Of a DNA stretch of 64,000 bases, positions 36,601 to 49,500 are shown one piece after another. A model generated the notes under the pieces. It had not been told where the DNA came from. It made no database searches and saw only the letters and a program-made list of their open reading frames with translations. Position 1 is the first letter of the stretch. Every line of letters starts with the position of its first letter. This DNA is from Desmodesmus armatus. Lineage: Eukaryota; Chlorophyta; Chlorophyceae; Sphaeropleales; Scenedesmaceae. The DNA lies in NCBI GenBank assembly GCA_007449985.2, contig VIIQ02000764.1, positions 1-64,000 on the forward strand, given 5' to 3'. The position numbers were made by a program, and so were the translations under genes.

Positions 36601-37524
36601 ATGTTGATATGCATCTGCAAGGTTCCCTGTTGTGGATGCAACAGGCCCTTGGTGCATGCAAGCTGTATCTGCTGGTAGCTGTTGCAACCAACCCCGGCTG
36701 TGTAGGGTGGAAAACGGGGGTGGGCGACAGGAGTGGCAGCAAGGATAGTTAAAGTTACAGTAATTGGCTCAGCAAAAGCTGAGCAACCCACAAGGGAGCC
36801 AGAGGCTCATGGGGGATAGACTGCTGAACAGCCTCCTATGCTGCAAGATGTCTGCAGTCGCACCAATCACCCATGGTCGCACCAATCACCCTATGCCCCC
36901 ACCTACCACGGGCATCTGCACCAGTGTGTGTATGAAAGCTGTAGGCAGCAGGGGCAGTTGCAGCATGGCATGGCAGCACTCTGTGAGAGCATTGATGCAG
37001 CTGCATCTAGAAGGCAGACAGGCAGCACCAACCAGATCGATGCAGTTCTGATCTGGATGGCATTGCAATGCCAGCAATGATTGGCTGCAAACCTCGATAT
37101 TTTACTGCTACCATGGCTTCCACAACATTCACAGACCCGCACCATACTGGGCTGACAGCGTGAGTCCAAGGTTGCTTCACACCTGCAAATGCTAGTGCTT
37201 TGTTCCACGGGTTGTCACACTGATCAACCACGAAGTACCCCTGCAAGGAGATTGATAAGCTATAGGTAAGTGTGTGCGCACTTCACCATGGTGTGCAAAA
37301 CACCTCCCACAGTTTGCAACACAACTGCTGCAGAGAATGACAGACCTGACAGTAGGCAACACGTGCGCTTACACAGTGCTCACCAGGTATTGAATGAACT
37401 CCATCATGGCAAACCATAGGAAGATGGTGAACCTCCGGGCAGGATGTCCCCTTGCCCACAGGATCAGACCTGTCCCAAGGCCCAGCAGCCCAAAACCGAG
37501 ACTGGCTGATTGACTGAAGCACAT
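33404..37524 (-). CDS. Multi-pass membrane protein with MCFS start (possibly DUF5765-like), 6 exons found, one missing
   Basis: Exons: 37384-37524 (start), 37183-37240, 36907-36938, [one not located, length 2 mod 3], 36176-36461, 35048-35254, 33404-33562 (stop). Phases agree except across the missing exon. The N terminus is MCFSQSASLGFGLLGLG, then FAMMEFIQYL, CDNPWNKALAFA, FIHTLVQMP, several hydrophobic stretches (PMSAISAALLLLMRVPWLL; HFCFVFLPPLILG) and near the C terminus EWPSTWCYLSVAMCFVA. From memory this pattern (MCFS start, ME..Q, D.CD..N, IH...QP-like, EW.S.WC) resembles an uncharacterised eukaryotic/viral membrane family, DUF5765; I could not check this. Role unknown. The last intron carries a 119-bp tandem array derived from the preceding exon. 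Confidence 0.65.
33577..33640 (-). repeat. (CTG)n tract before the last-exon acceptor of the MCFS gene
   Basis: CAG/CAA triplets on the plus strand read as CTG/TTG repeats in the transcript and precede the acceptor GGGTGCAG at 33563. Confidence 0.8.
33985..34206 (+). mobile_element. SINE-like dispersed element, copy 3 (longest, with tRNA-like end)
   Basis: Contains all shared blocks and an extra right part. On the minus strand that part reads CACACCGAGGAGGTGTG (a stem-loop) followed by GGGTTCAACTCCC, close to a tRNA T-arm and RNA polymerase III B box. The anticodon-like loop lacks the usual U33, so it is a tRNA-derived element rather than a tRNA gene. Confidence 0.55.
34336..34412 (+). repeat. 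G-rich tract of about 75 bp
   Basis: Nearly continuous G with a few A and C bases in an intron of the MCFS gene; strong potential for G-quadruplexes and for assembly error. Confidence 0.85.
34580..35108 (-). repeat. 119-bp tandem array made from the 3' end of an exon
   Basis: Units start at about 34633, 34752, 34871 and 34990, an exact 119-bp period, with a degenerate partial unit to the left and the real exon end (35048-35108) as the rightmost part. Each unit contains, on the minus strand, codons for AALAATQMLAAGNAATY(R) followed by the GTGAGC donor and about 58 bp of intron. Identity between units is very high. A GCTATGACTAATC motif recurs in each. Confidence 0.92.
35388..35484 (-). mobile_element. 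SINE-like dispersed element, copy 4 (inverted)
   Basis: In reverse complement it shows CCCACTGGCTGGCCACACAC, the CCTCACCAATGAGA block and CACCCCTATACCAGGAGGTG. It is in the opposite orientation to copies 1-3. Confidence 0.6.
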
Positions 37525-40500
37525 GGTGATATAAACGAACTAACGAGGTTCGACAACAGCTATGGTACAGGTGCCACAGGGCCCGACACTTCCATGGCGC
37601 GGGTCTAGGTCTGTACCTAGGTCTTGGTTCCGAACCTCCGCCGAATGGCAACCAGATGATACGTCGGAGATTGGAGTCAAACCAGTTCCGTACTTCAAGC
37701 CGGTTTGTGTTTGGCTGCAAGGGTTGGGAAGCATGCAAGACGCTTGAAGGTGCAGGCCCAGGGCCCCTCCCTGCCCTGGTGGACCCTCCCCCTGGTGGCC
37801 CCCAGCACCACCAGCATCATCAGTGATGAATGACACCTTGCAAGTATTGTTTACAGTGTCATACACGCAACAATCCAAATTCAACACCAAGCATTGATTG
37901 AGCTGCAACAGCCCCTTGAAGTAGAAAGCAACATTCAAACACACAAATCTCTGGACGAATGATGGTCGTAACAAAATGTCAAACATACACCATCGCCACA
38001 AGCCCTTTGACAGGTGCACCACGTGATACAGGCACTGAAAGTGCACTCAGGTGAACCTCAAACTTATGCAAGTCAAAACATGCAGTTCTGGTTGACCAGA
38101 GCTGCTGACAAGTTGGCAAGCACTGCGATGCCGTTGACTCTGTGCGTGCGCAGTGACAGAATTGTGCAGGGTTGGCCCTCGCCACAACAGCCTTGTGTAG
38201 TCAAAAGATACCCTGACGAATGCCATCCAAATGTGTAGAAGGAGCCCCGACGACGGGCCTAGTATCAACGACAAGGGGTACAAGGAACTCCAGCAACGGG
38301 CCTAGTAGTGCCAACAAGGGGCGCACCCATGATTGAACCAAACCAAGGCGCACACATGCATCACCTCGACACCACCCAAGCAACGCCAAGCTGCAGTGGG
38401 GTTGCTGCCAACAACGGCAGGACAAGATGCCTCGGATGCACCTCATACCGTCAAAGTTGCGCACGGCAAAAGAAGTTGCCACCAGGACAGGCACACACGC
38501 TGTGCTTCATTGCTCGTGGCACGGAGAGCTTAGCTGTGGAAGTGTGCCGACAGTACTAACGGCCGCAAACAGTATCATTATTACCACCATGCGGAGCGTC
38601 AACTTCAAGACCTGCAGGCAACTCAAAATCAGGCATAAAGGGACACCAGTGCCCGTGATGCCGACATCTTCAAAGTGGAAGACGGTGTCTTCCCAGCAGC
38701 AGCCGAACAGCGTGAAGGCAGCTGTACGGCTAGCAAAGCAGACACCTGCAAAGTAAGATGTCGAAATCGAAGGACCATGCATGCAACCTCAAGTGGACGT
38801 AGCTCAGGCAAGTTGCACGCGACATGTTGCCACGATGCTTCACACTGCGATTGACTGCGCATGCCACAGCGATGCTTGCCCCCCTGAGGACGGCCTGCCA
38901 GGCAAACAACCGGCTTCGAGCTGGCGCAACGGAAGCAGGTACTGCCACAACAACACACACAAAAGTCGTGCGGGCTGCAAACCTGACACCACAGCATCCG
39001 CAGCGATTGGACAGACAGGCGCCCGCCAGCAACAACCAACACAAGGCAAAGTAATGACGCCACCAGCAACAATAGGAATGCTCGGTGCAACACTCAGGTT
39101 CAACAACAAAGACTTGCAAGCCCTGCCATCGCACACTAACATAGGTACATTCCCCACACGGCACACCACACAGGGAACGGGAGACGAGTTTGGCACCTGT
39201 GTGGAACCGTTTGGGTGCCTGTGAGTGACAAAGGCAAGGGCTGGACGGAGGCGCAAGCCAGCCTGCACAAAACACAGCCTAGCAGGGCGCAGATACAAGG
39301 ATGGACAACCAGGAAGGATGTATATGTGGGTGGAAAGCCACCCTTCCAAGTGCCTCCTCTACTGCAACTCTAGCAGGAGTGCCAGAGGGCAGGAGTGGCA
39401 GTGCAGTGTGTCAATGCATTCACCAGACACCCGGCTCTCAAGCAATCCCCATGAAACTACTACACAAGCAGTTCCTCACAAGGCACACGCTGAGGGGCAC
39501 ACGCTGAAGCAAGCACCCCCCTTGAAACCTACACAGGCACTCCCACACAACAACAAGGCCAAAACGGCCCAGGAAACACAGCTGCGCATAGTTGCACTCA
39601 GCTACAAGTCATCAAAAGCAGCCGTGAAGAGAACCCCAGACAGGCCAAGCTGCCTCACAAACCATCAAACTACCTCAAAGACGGTCCAGCCTTTAAAAGA
39701 AATTTCCACAAGGGAAGAAATTGCACCACCCACCACCCAACCAACACAGTGCTGGCTCTTCTGTAGGTTTTACACGGCGGCACAGAGCCCACAGGGCAAA
39801 GCACAGCATGCAACACAGCATACAAGCAGAAACCGCTGCACAAGGTTGACCTGGTGTTGTGTCACCCTGCACATAGCAAATTGCCAAGTACAGCGCTGGA
39901 TATCTGCCTCATACGGCCTAGCAACCATGCAGGAGAGAGGGCACGACTCATCCAAACAAGCAACTCAGACACAAAAGCGTGCGGACAAGAACACGTAGAT
40001 AACGGTATACAGATCGTGTCTCAGCCTGAGAAACACCACCCAATGCTGGGTGTGCTGCAAAGAGTACACCGGCGGCAACCGTGCCCAACATCACTGATCA
40101 AGCAACCAGCCACAAACTGCAGGAGTGCGAGCAACATGTTCAAGGGATGGCTATGCATGCAAAAACCTGTTCAGGTTGTTGCAAGCAGGAGCAAACGCTC
40201 TGCAGGTAGACAGACAACATGACACACTGGCTGTATCCCTCCCCACTTGAACCCTGAAGCACACTTGATCTGCAGAAACCATCAACAAGCTGCAGCATAT
40301 CAGCTGGCTGCATTTCTCAACCTTACTTGTTCACCATCTGCTGAGCAGAACTCTCCCCCTGTCCCCACCCCTTCAAAAAGCAATGCTGTACCCACCTTCC
40401 CAACAAGCACCGCAAGTGACCATGAGGGAACAATATGTGATTCACGGTGTCAATCGACCCAAGATCTTTCAACCTGAATCACCCAACAGAAACAGACTCC

Positions 40501-41300
40501 ACCCACAATCACCCTCCTCCAATCAGGGACGGCTGCTGGCTGCTCTGGACCCACCAGCCAAGTTGACGCCCCTCTCCCCACCCTCACTCCCACTGGTTGA
40601 CAACCAAAACCAGCAGAGCGCTTCCATCAAGAACCCATGCACGACTGACCCAAACAAAACAGCACCAAGTGGAGGCAGAAAAAGGCAACAAATGCTTGTA
40701 CACATACACACATACACACGGACGCGAACAAAAAGTCGCACACAAAGGCAAGCTTCTGCCACGCACCAGCCTGGCCAAGAATACATCCAAGAAGCAATCA
40801 ATCACTCGTGCAGATGCAGACAACCTGCACAACCTCCATGGCCACCTTTCCAGCCCATCATGCCAAAAAAGTACAAAGAGGCCCACCCATGCCGCCCACT
40901 GCCGCGGCAGCACAACCTGCCTTCTGCCGCAGGCCTTGCTGCTGCTCACTGCCAAACCGTGAGAGACAGCCCCACGTGCTGTAAGCCTTGCTGCTGCTGT
41001 ATGCTGCTGCACACAAACAGACCAACAAAAATCAGCTGAGCACGCTGTTTCACGACGTTTGGAACAACAACCCAATCTGTCAGCGCATGGCTCTGACAAG
41101 GCCTGCCTGACGACACAAGACCCGCGCTGCTTACTGCCATGGCCGTACAAGAGTCTGCATGCTTCCCACATGCATGTCACTGCTGAGCACTGCTGCTCAC
41201 GGCTCTGACAGCGCCTGCCTTGCAGAAACACTCAAAACACCCATACAGCGTGCTGCCGTTGCCGCACAGCCTGCATGTTGCCCACTGCTCAGGTTTGCAG
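37525..41300. other. Gene-poor, C/A-rich stretch
   Basis: Open frames at 39225-39998 and 40383-41039 (plus) and several on the minus strand have no recognisable domain, no clear splice context and compositions rich in T, P, Q and N. I see no supported gene. It would hold the 5' flank of the MCFS gene and the 3' flank of the kinase gene. Confidence 0.4.
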
Positions 41301-41304
41301 CCCA

Positions 41305-41770
41305 CTGCTCATCCTGCACTGCTCGGCCAGGGCCTGGCAGATGAAGTCCCGCAGCGGCGTCAGCACATCCAGCACATCCTTGAAAGTGGGCTGGTCCTCG
41401 GGCCGATGGCTCATGCAGGCCTGGCCCAACTCGACCAGCGCCTCAGCCCACTCCCAACTGCTGTAGCTCACTGCCAACTGCTATCAGCCCACCCCTCACT
41501 GCTCAGTCAGGGCCTGCCTTGCAGAAACACCCCTGAAATGAACTCCCCCTGACACAGCGTGCTGCCGTGGGTGCACAGTCTCCACGTTGTCCACCCCTCA
41601 CTGCTCGGCCAGGGCCTGGCAAATGAAGACCCGCAGGGGTGTCAGCACATCCAGCACATCCTTGAAAGTGGGCCGGTCTTCGGGCCTGTGGCTCATGCAG
41701 GCCTGACCCAACTCCACTAAGGGCTCAGGGGCGTCTGGCGGGAACTGCCGCACACACCCCTCAGGAGCCC
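41305..41770 (-). repeat. Two downstream copies of the kinase last exon
   Basis: About 41601-41770 and 41305-41460 repeat the segment ELGQACMSHRPED.PTFKDVL to FICQALAEQ of the kinase C terminus. The first copy is open, is preceded by GCGGCAG (possible acceptor) and ends in its own TGA; the second loses the stop and reads on. Several replacements relative to the real exon (Y to H, R to K). Confidence 0.88.
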
Positions 41771-41829
41771 GAACTTTCACAAGCCCCCCGGCTGCTCGCT
41801 GCTGCAGCCCACAGCTCACCCCTTACTGC

Positions 41830-42450
41830 TCACTGCTCTGCCAAAGCCTGGCAGATGAAGTCCCGCAGGGGTGTCAGCACATCCAACACGTCCCTGAAAG
41901 TGGGCCGGTCCTCGGGCCGGTAGCTCATGCAGGCCTGGCCCAACTCCACCAGGGGCTCAGGAGCGTCAGGCGGGAACTGCAGGCTCTGCCGCTTGACACA
42001 CACGGCGTGCACAACCCCGTGGTGGCTTAGGCCAGCCCAAGCCCTGCATAGCACAGCAAAGCACAGCATGGCACAGCGTGAGGCAAGAACATGTGCAGAC
42101 GTCCGCAGCTTGGTGGGCAACGGTCCCCAATACCGCATGTGACTCAAGCCCTGCTCCCACGACCCACCTCTGCCAATCTGTGCATGCGGCCCTGGCACAC
42201 ACAGGAAAATGCACACAGAACTTGCGTAATTTGTGTGCTGCCCTGGCACACACAGGAAAAGGCACACAGACCTTGCGACCAAAAAAGGGCTCACGGCGTG
42301 CAGCTACGCAGCCGTCTTGCTCAACAACTGTGCACGCACCTGCTGCTCGCCAGCATCTGCCACAGCAGCACCCCAAAGGAGTAGACGTCCACAGCCTTGC
42401 TGGTCACGCCATGCTCAAGGGTCTCGGGGCCCATGTGTGTGATGGTGCCT

Positions 42451-42482
<32 letters not shown>

Positions 42483-43494
42483 GCAACCATGTTATTGTAA
42501 GGTACAGATGTGAGTGTGTGAGATACAGGCAACATGTGTGCGTGACATCAACAGACATCACCTGCCCCTCTTTGATTCACCGGCCCATGATATCAAGAAA
42601 CTGCAATGCACTTGTGCAACGTTGATCTTCGACGTAAGCTCACCGTATGTCTTGGTCAGCATCTTGCTTTGACCACCCATGGGGCGAGACAGGCCAAAGT
42701 CAGAGATCTTGGCCACAAACCCACGGCCCACAGTGGCAGCAGCGTCAACCCTGGCAACAGCAGCAGGCAGCGCACATGAAACACAACCACCACAGAGTCA
42801 GTCCCCAACCACACGCGGGCAGTTGCAACATTGCCGCTCTCCTCGCACTTGCTGCACGGTGCAGAAGCACGAAACAGGGGGTTTGGTAACCTCCCCTGCC
42901 TTGTATACGGGAGGTAGGACTCAAGGCCAGTGTGCCTGCGTGCCTGGGTCATGGTGGCATGTCATGGTAGCACAAAACAACAAAAACCCAACCACACATC
43001 TTGATGGTATCTCACACCGCAAGCATATAACCCACAGCCCTCGCACCCCCATCGACACGTTGCCCCGCCAATGTGTTGTTGGGGGTCATTCTGGGGTGAT
43101 TCCCAGTGTGCTATCAGACGACTGCTGTCAAATCTGCTCTGATACGTCTATATTGATACATCTATGACACTGGTACCCCCTGAGCCCCGCTCACGTCCTC
43201 CGTACAGGGTGTTCAGGCACTACCTGAACCACGAGCCACAGGCACAGGGACAGAAACAGTGACAGCACCCCCAGACGCACCCGCTGAGCAGCACGTTGTA
43301 AGGCGACAGGTCTCCATGCACCACGTCAGCCTTGTGCAGCGTGAACATCCCTGCCGCGATCTCTGTGGCTGTCACAATGACCTTGGTGAGGCTGACAGGG
43401 CCCGAGGAGCCCTCTCGCAGCCAGCCACGGTCGATCGCATCTTGCAGGCACCCCTTGTTGCAGTACCTGCAGAACCGCCGCCACAGCAGCAACA

Positions 43495-43525
<31 letters not shown>

Positions 43526-46500
43526 TCTGGAAGTGAACCTTATTGTGCACAACTACAGCAGCAGCCGCAAGGCGCCAAATCATAGTTCCCATATAACAGC
43601 AGCCAGGGCTGTAGCAGCCACAGCAAGAAGAGCATATGCTGACCGCACAGTCATAGGTGTATACAGCAGGATGGTGGTCGCGGAAACAAAGCAGGTCGCC
43701 TGCAGGTCCAACAGCAAGCAACATCCACCTTTCAGCAGCAACACATGGACACTGCTCGACCCCAAACCCCAACACATGCAGATGCAGCATGCGTTGATGC
43801 TGTCCTTCCCAAGGTCTGGCCGTGGTGAAGGTGTACAGGACAGGAAGGTGTCAGAAGAAGCAAAAAAAAAAGTCCGCTGCAGAACTAACAGCAAGCGCAA
43901 TCCACAGCACGCAGCAACACTGCAAAGCTCCTGGACCCCCCCCCCTCCCCAGCTTATAGTGTCCTTCGTAGTCTGTGCGCACTCACTCGAGCACCAGCCA
44001 CGTCTCCACTGTCAGCAACAACAGATAGCAACAGGGAGAACACAGCAGACAGCCGCATGACCAACAGAACGCAGATTCCTTGAGCAGCAATATGTACTTA
44101 CTCAAGCACCAGCCACGTCTCCGCTGTCAGCAGGCTGCTGGCGATACTGTCCTCGCTCACTACCTCCATCGACGGCAGCTGCTGCGACACACTCGCCATG
44201 TCAACCGACGCAGTACGAGTGCTCAGGCTACCGCCGCCGCCATGCACACCGCTTCTCTGCTGCTGCTGTTGCTGGTCGAGCTGTGGGGCCTGGTCTGCGT
44301 CGGCACCGGCTGCGATCGCTGCCTTGTTCTGTGGAATGCTTGGCTTATCAGAGCCGAGGGTTTCGCCCCACAGACGCTTTCCCACAGACAGCTTGCTCTG
44401 CGGGTGTGCACGAGGTAACAAGGACGACGAGCAAGACAGGAAGGTCAGAACTACATCGCAGCAGGCCGCTGTTCACCCCAGCGACGATGGGGCTTGCATG
44501 AAACAGCACAAGCTTCGATAGGGCCGTCTGCAACGACCTTGTCAGACCACACTGGCCACAGCCACCACCTGAAGCCTGCTGCACAATGTCACCAGAAACC
44601 AAGGGTAACAATGCACACCAAGGCATAGCGGTGCTGCACTGCATGCCTACACTCTTCCAATTCATAAGATAGTAAGATAGTTGGACGGCATGAAAAGAGC
44701 CACCCAACCTTCTACCAGACCGTTGCGCATCCAACAAAGGACGACTGACCTTGCCGGTGACCACTGCCCATGCCAGGGTGGAGATGATGTTGGGGTGTCT
44801 GCAGACAGGCATACAACAGCGGCTGGTTCTGTGAGCCACAGGGATGGGACGCAGGAGAGGCATCAAGGACACAGCCTGCGCTATGTGCCGCACACACTGC
44901 ACAGGCATTGTGCATGTTGCTAGCCATTTGAATCGTCTAGTCACAACGATAGCGGCAGCACATCAACACAATTCACATGCTGCCTGGAAGCACGTTTGTG
45001 AGATCAACATGTCAGCAAGCTGTGCATGTTGCCGCCCCGCCGCCCCCCCCCCCCCTCACCTGAACTTCTCCCCAAGCAGAGCTTCCAAACACAACCCTGT
45101 CACAGTCTCCCGCCGAATCACTGAGTCACTCTCCAGCACCTTCACAGCAACCTACGATACAGCACAGCGCAGCACAGCACGACACATCACATCAGTACAC
45201 AGCAAACATAAGAGTGACATGTTGGGCAGCAGTCACTGCAACATGCCATCAACAAGGGCGTGTGACAGCAAGGTCACAGACCTGGCGGGTTGTGGGTGCT
45301 GCCAGCGCCCGACCGAGCATGCTGCGTGCAGGAATCCGCGCAAACCAAGACACCCTGGCGTGCAAAAATCTCACGGGCGTGGTTGCTGCCAGCGCCCGAC
45401 CATGCATGCTGTGTGTAGGAAGTCCGCGCAAGCCAAGACACCCTGGCGTGCAAAATCTTACGAGCGTCGCCTCCCCTACCCTCTGCTCTCTTGCTCCCCA
45501 TCCCCAAGGCAGCCCCAAACCACCCGCAAAGATCACTTACTATTGAGCCATAATAGTCCCCTGTGTACACGCGGCCATACGAGCCAGACGCAATCAGCCC
45601 TCCCATGCGCAGCCCCTCAATCTTGCTGCACACTGCACGAGCAGCAGCTGCCCCTGTGCCACTCGTGATGCTCGTGATGCAGCTCCCAACCAGACTGGCT
45701 GCCGCGATACTGCCGCTGTCCACATTACTGCTGCTGCTGTTTGTCACGACGTTGGTGTTGCAGCCGCTGGTGTCGCTGTTCAAGCGACTGAGAGGCACCA
45801 GGTTACTGTCATCGTAGACACAGCGAGCAGCGCCCTCCTGAACCTGCCCAGCGCTCGGCAACGACAGGGAGATGCGGCCGCTGCTGGCCGTGCTGGCAGC
45901 GCTCTTGCTGCTGCTGTTGCGGCGGCCGGAGCCGACGGAGAAAGTGCCACAACTGGACGCCTGGTGCAGTCGGACACGTCAGCAGTAGCAGCAACACGCA
46001 GATACAGGGAATGATATGGAGAATTGACACACAACCTTTACAGATGAACATCCCACAATACATCAAGAACAACGCAATGACTGAAGCACGTGGCATGCCT
46101 TTCTTTGTTTAATGCACAGGGTGGCACCCACAGGGCAGGCCAAGTATGGGACACCGCTGATACCGGAGCCTGCTGTTGCAGTGTACAAAGTGACCGCAAC
46201 CGTGACAGCGCCGACAACAATGGCAGCAACAGCCCAGCCCTACCTGCGGCAAGTGCTTACGCCCGATTTCGTATACAAGAAATGATGTCCTCTACATGTA
46301 AGAAATGATGAGGATTCTACATAAAAACAAACTAAAAAAAGGGCGCACCTGTGTTCCTGGTAGCTTCACGTGCAGCCGCTCCCCAGGCGCCTCCAACAGC
46401 ACTGTCACAAAGTACAGGGTCTGCCAGGGGGGGCAGGCTGTGTTGGGGGCCGCGCCGTCTGCTGCGCCGGACTGCAGGGCCGCTGCTGCTGTCGCGACAG

Positions 46501-49500
46501 ACCCCGACTGGGGGACCCATGTGGGCACACAGATGCTGACAGCCCCGTCCAGATCACTCAAGCCAGCAGACCTGAGAGTGGGGAAGGGCAGCGAAAGCGT
46601 CAGGCAAAGGAAGGCAGGCGCAGTTGCATGAATAATGGAGCAAGATGGAGCGAACACAGCGACGCCCAGGTAGACACACAAATGCTGACAGCCCCGTCCA
46701 AATCGCTCAGACCAGCAGACCTAAAGGTGGGGAAGGGCAGCGAAAGGCGCAGATGTTTGAAGGCAGGCAGGCGCAGGATGGTTTGCAACGACAGCAAACA
46801 CTGCGGGAAGTATGTCCACACACAGACCTTGAGAGAGTGCTCAAGCTCATTCAGCAATCAACCAGCAAGTCTGAAGCACAACCGCAGACGTGCAACAGCA
46901 AACACATCTGCACTGTGGTCCGCAAACGGCACAAATGCAGCCCACAGATCCTCAGCAAGGCTCCTCACCTGAACACCAGTGTGACAGCAGCACCCCCAAA
47001 ATCCTCCACCTCCACCCCATGCAACTAAGAACAAACCAAACACCAGAAAAACCGCACGCAAACACTTTGACCCGCACGCAGCGCAACACATGCAGCTCAC
47101 CCCCCCCCCCCAGGGGCTGAGTCAGCCAGGCTCCTCCCTGGCCTGGCCCTGACGCAGCCTCCTGGTGAGAAAAGTATAGCAACTGTAAGAGTATAAGTGT
47201 AACAAAGGTAAAATGCTCACCTGAACACCAGTGTGACTGCAGCACCCCCAAAGTCCTCCACCTCCACCCCATGCAGCGAAAATGGCTGCTGCGTCGGCAG
47301 CAGCCGCTGCAGCTGCTGCACAATGCTGACCCCGCCGTCGAGCTCCTTCGCTAGCTGCTTCTCAATCAGCGGGAACAGCAGGCGCCCGGTGATGTTACAG
47401 ACATTCTCCACGCTGCTACTGCCATGCAGCGCACCAGACTGCTGTGGCAGGAAGCTGCTGTTGCTGCTGCCACTCACGCCACCACCAACCCCGCCAGCTG
47501 CGGCTGCAGCAGCGGCATCTGTTGACAGGACAGCGTTGGAGGCTGCACTGGCAGCAGCAGAGGAAGGCTGGCCGGGTGGGGCGTCTGCTGCATCAGCGTT
47601 GACCCAGTCCTTGGTGGCCTGTGTCTGCATCATCTGCTCAACCATCCGCTGCCAACCGCTGTTGGCGTAGCGAACAACCCAGCCTGTGGTGGCGGTGTCG
47701 ATGAGGAGCACGGGACTGCAAGAGGGGGCAGGGGTACACGCACAGAACAGCACAGACGTGGACATGAGACAGCAGGTGACGGGCCAAGCGGTCACTTGTA
47801 TGTGTGTGGTGGCAGTGTTGATGAGGGACGGGCCAACTGGTCACTTGTATGTGCGTGGTGGCAGTGTTGATAAAGAGCACGGGATCAAGCTGGTGCGCCC
47901 TACCCCTCACCTGTTGATGCTCCTCAACGCCATATGATCCCGATGCTTCTCCTGCAGCTGCCTCAGCGCCTTCCTCAGCGCCTCCCACAGCGCCTGACTA
48001 GGCTTCCCACCATCCCACCCATCTCTACAATGTTACTTTCCCTGCCTACCTGGCCACACCTACCCCACCACCCTCGCCCCTCACCAACAAAGAAACCACA
48101 CTTACATAAGTGCACGAATCAACCTGCAGTCTCCCCATTCATCAAGGTCATGCACCCCCACCCCTCACATGTTGATGCTGTCGATGCTCCTCGACGCCAT
48201 ATGATACCAATGCTTCTCCTGCAGCTGCCTCAGCGCCTCCCACAGCGCCTCACTAGGATCCACCATCCCACCCATCACTAAAGTGTATACTTCCCTGCCG
48301 ACCTGGCCGCATCTCCCCCACCACCCTTGCCCCTCACCAACAAGGAAAACCGCGCTTATCCCCTATCCTGCAGCATCCCCATCCTCGAGCTGGTGCACCC
48401 CACCCCCACCTGTTGATGCTGTCGATGCTCCTCAAAGCCATGTTATATCGGTGCTTCTCCTGCAGCTCCCGCAGCGCCTCGCCAGGCTTCAGCATCTGCT
48501 GGTGGTGCGCCACCACCAAGTCCCGTTCCAACGCCCGTGTGACGAGCTCGCTGAAATTGCACAGCAGCTTGAGCGATGCGTCATCAAACACGCGCGGCTC
48601 GCTGTCAGCAAAGCACAGCGTGCCTAACCGGTGGCCGCTGCTGGACACGAGGGGTGCACCCACGTAGAAGCGAACACCGTACTGCTTGGCGACTGGGCTG
48701 TTGCAGAAGCGCGCGTCCTGCGATGCATCAGGGACAGTGCGTGCGGTGCTTCAGGGACAGTGCATGTGATGGGAACCCCCAGGGTGAATCCGCGGTAGGC
48801 TTTCAGCTTCCACACAAGCATCTCCAGCCGACCTGATATATGTCCACTCGAGTTAACCCCCAGCTTTTACAGGAAGCCCCTGACGTCACCCCGCGTGGAG
48901 GCTTCCAGCCCCGCCGTGAGCATCTCCGGCCTACCTGGTGCACGTCGTTCACGATCATGACGCAGTGCCGCTCAGAGGTCATGGTCCACCCGCACATGCT
49001 GTAGCGCCAGGGGAAGTCGCCCTCCTGACAGCACAAACAGCAGCAGCAGCACAAGCACACGGTGTTGGTTGGACTCATAGAACTGCTTGCATGAGACTGA
49101 TATGTTGCTTTCACGCTAGCTACACATGTATTCTCCGTGCCTAACACACGCAGCACAGCATCATCAGCAAGAGACCAGCATGCAGGATTGATGACCCCTG
49201 TCATAACACCGGGCAAGCCACGTGCTGCGGTGCCAAACATGGCTGTTGCAAGTGCACCAGGCGCGAGCATGCGAGGTTTTTTTACTGCCAGCTTACAGCC
49301 GGCCTCTCAAGTGCCTGTCGTCAGCATCCCAAATCGCCCTTCCACCTCAATCATGTAAGCTACTTCTTCACCCTTCCACCCCGCATACGGCATCCCAACC
49401 CACTCATGTCCACTCCTTCAGCCTTTCACCCCCGCGCGCACAGCATCCCACAATTACACTAGTCATGTCCACGGCTTCTTCGCCCTTCCACCCCCCGCAC

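Noticed and set aside
39225..41039. Two long T/P/Q-rich plus-strand frames
   Set aside because: Composition follows the C/A-rich strand bias, there are no recognisable motifs, and no exon structure could be supported.
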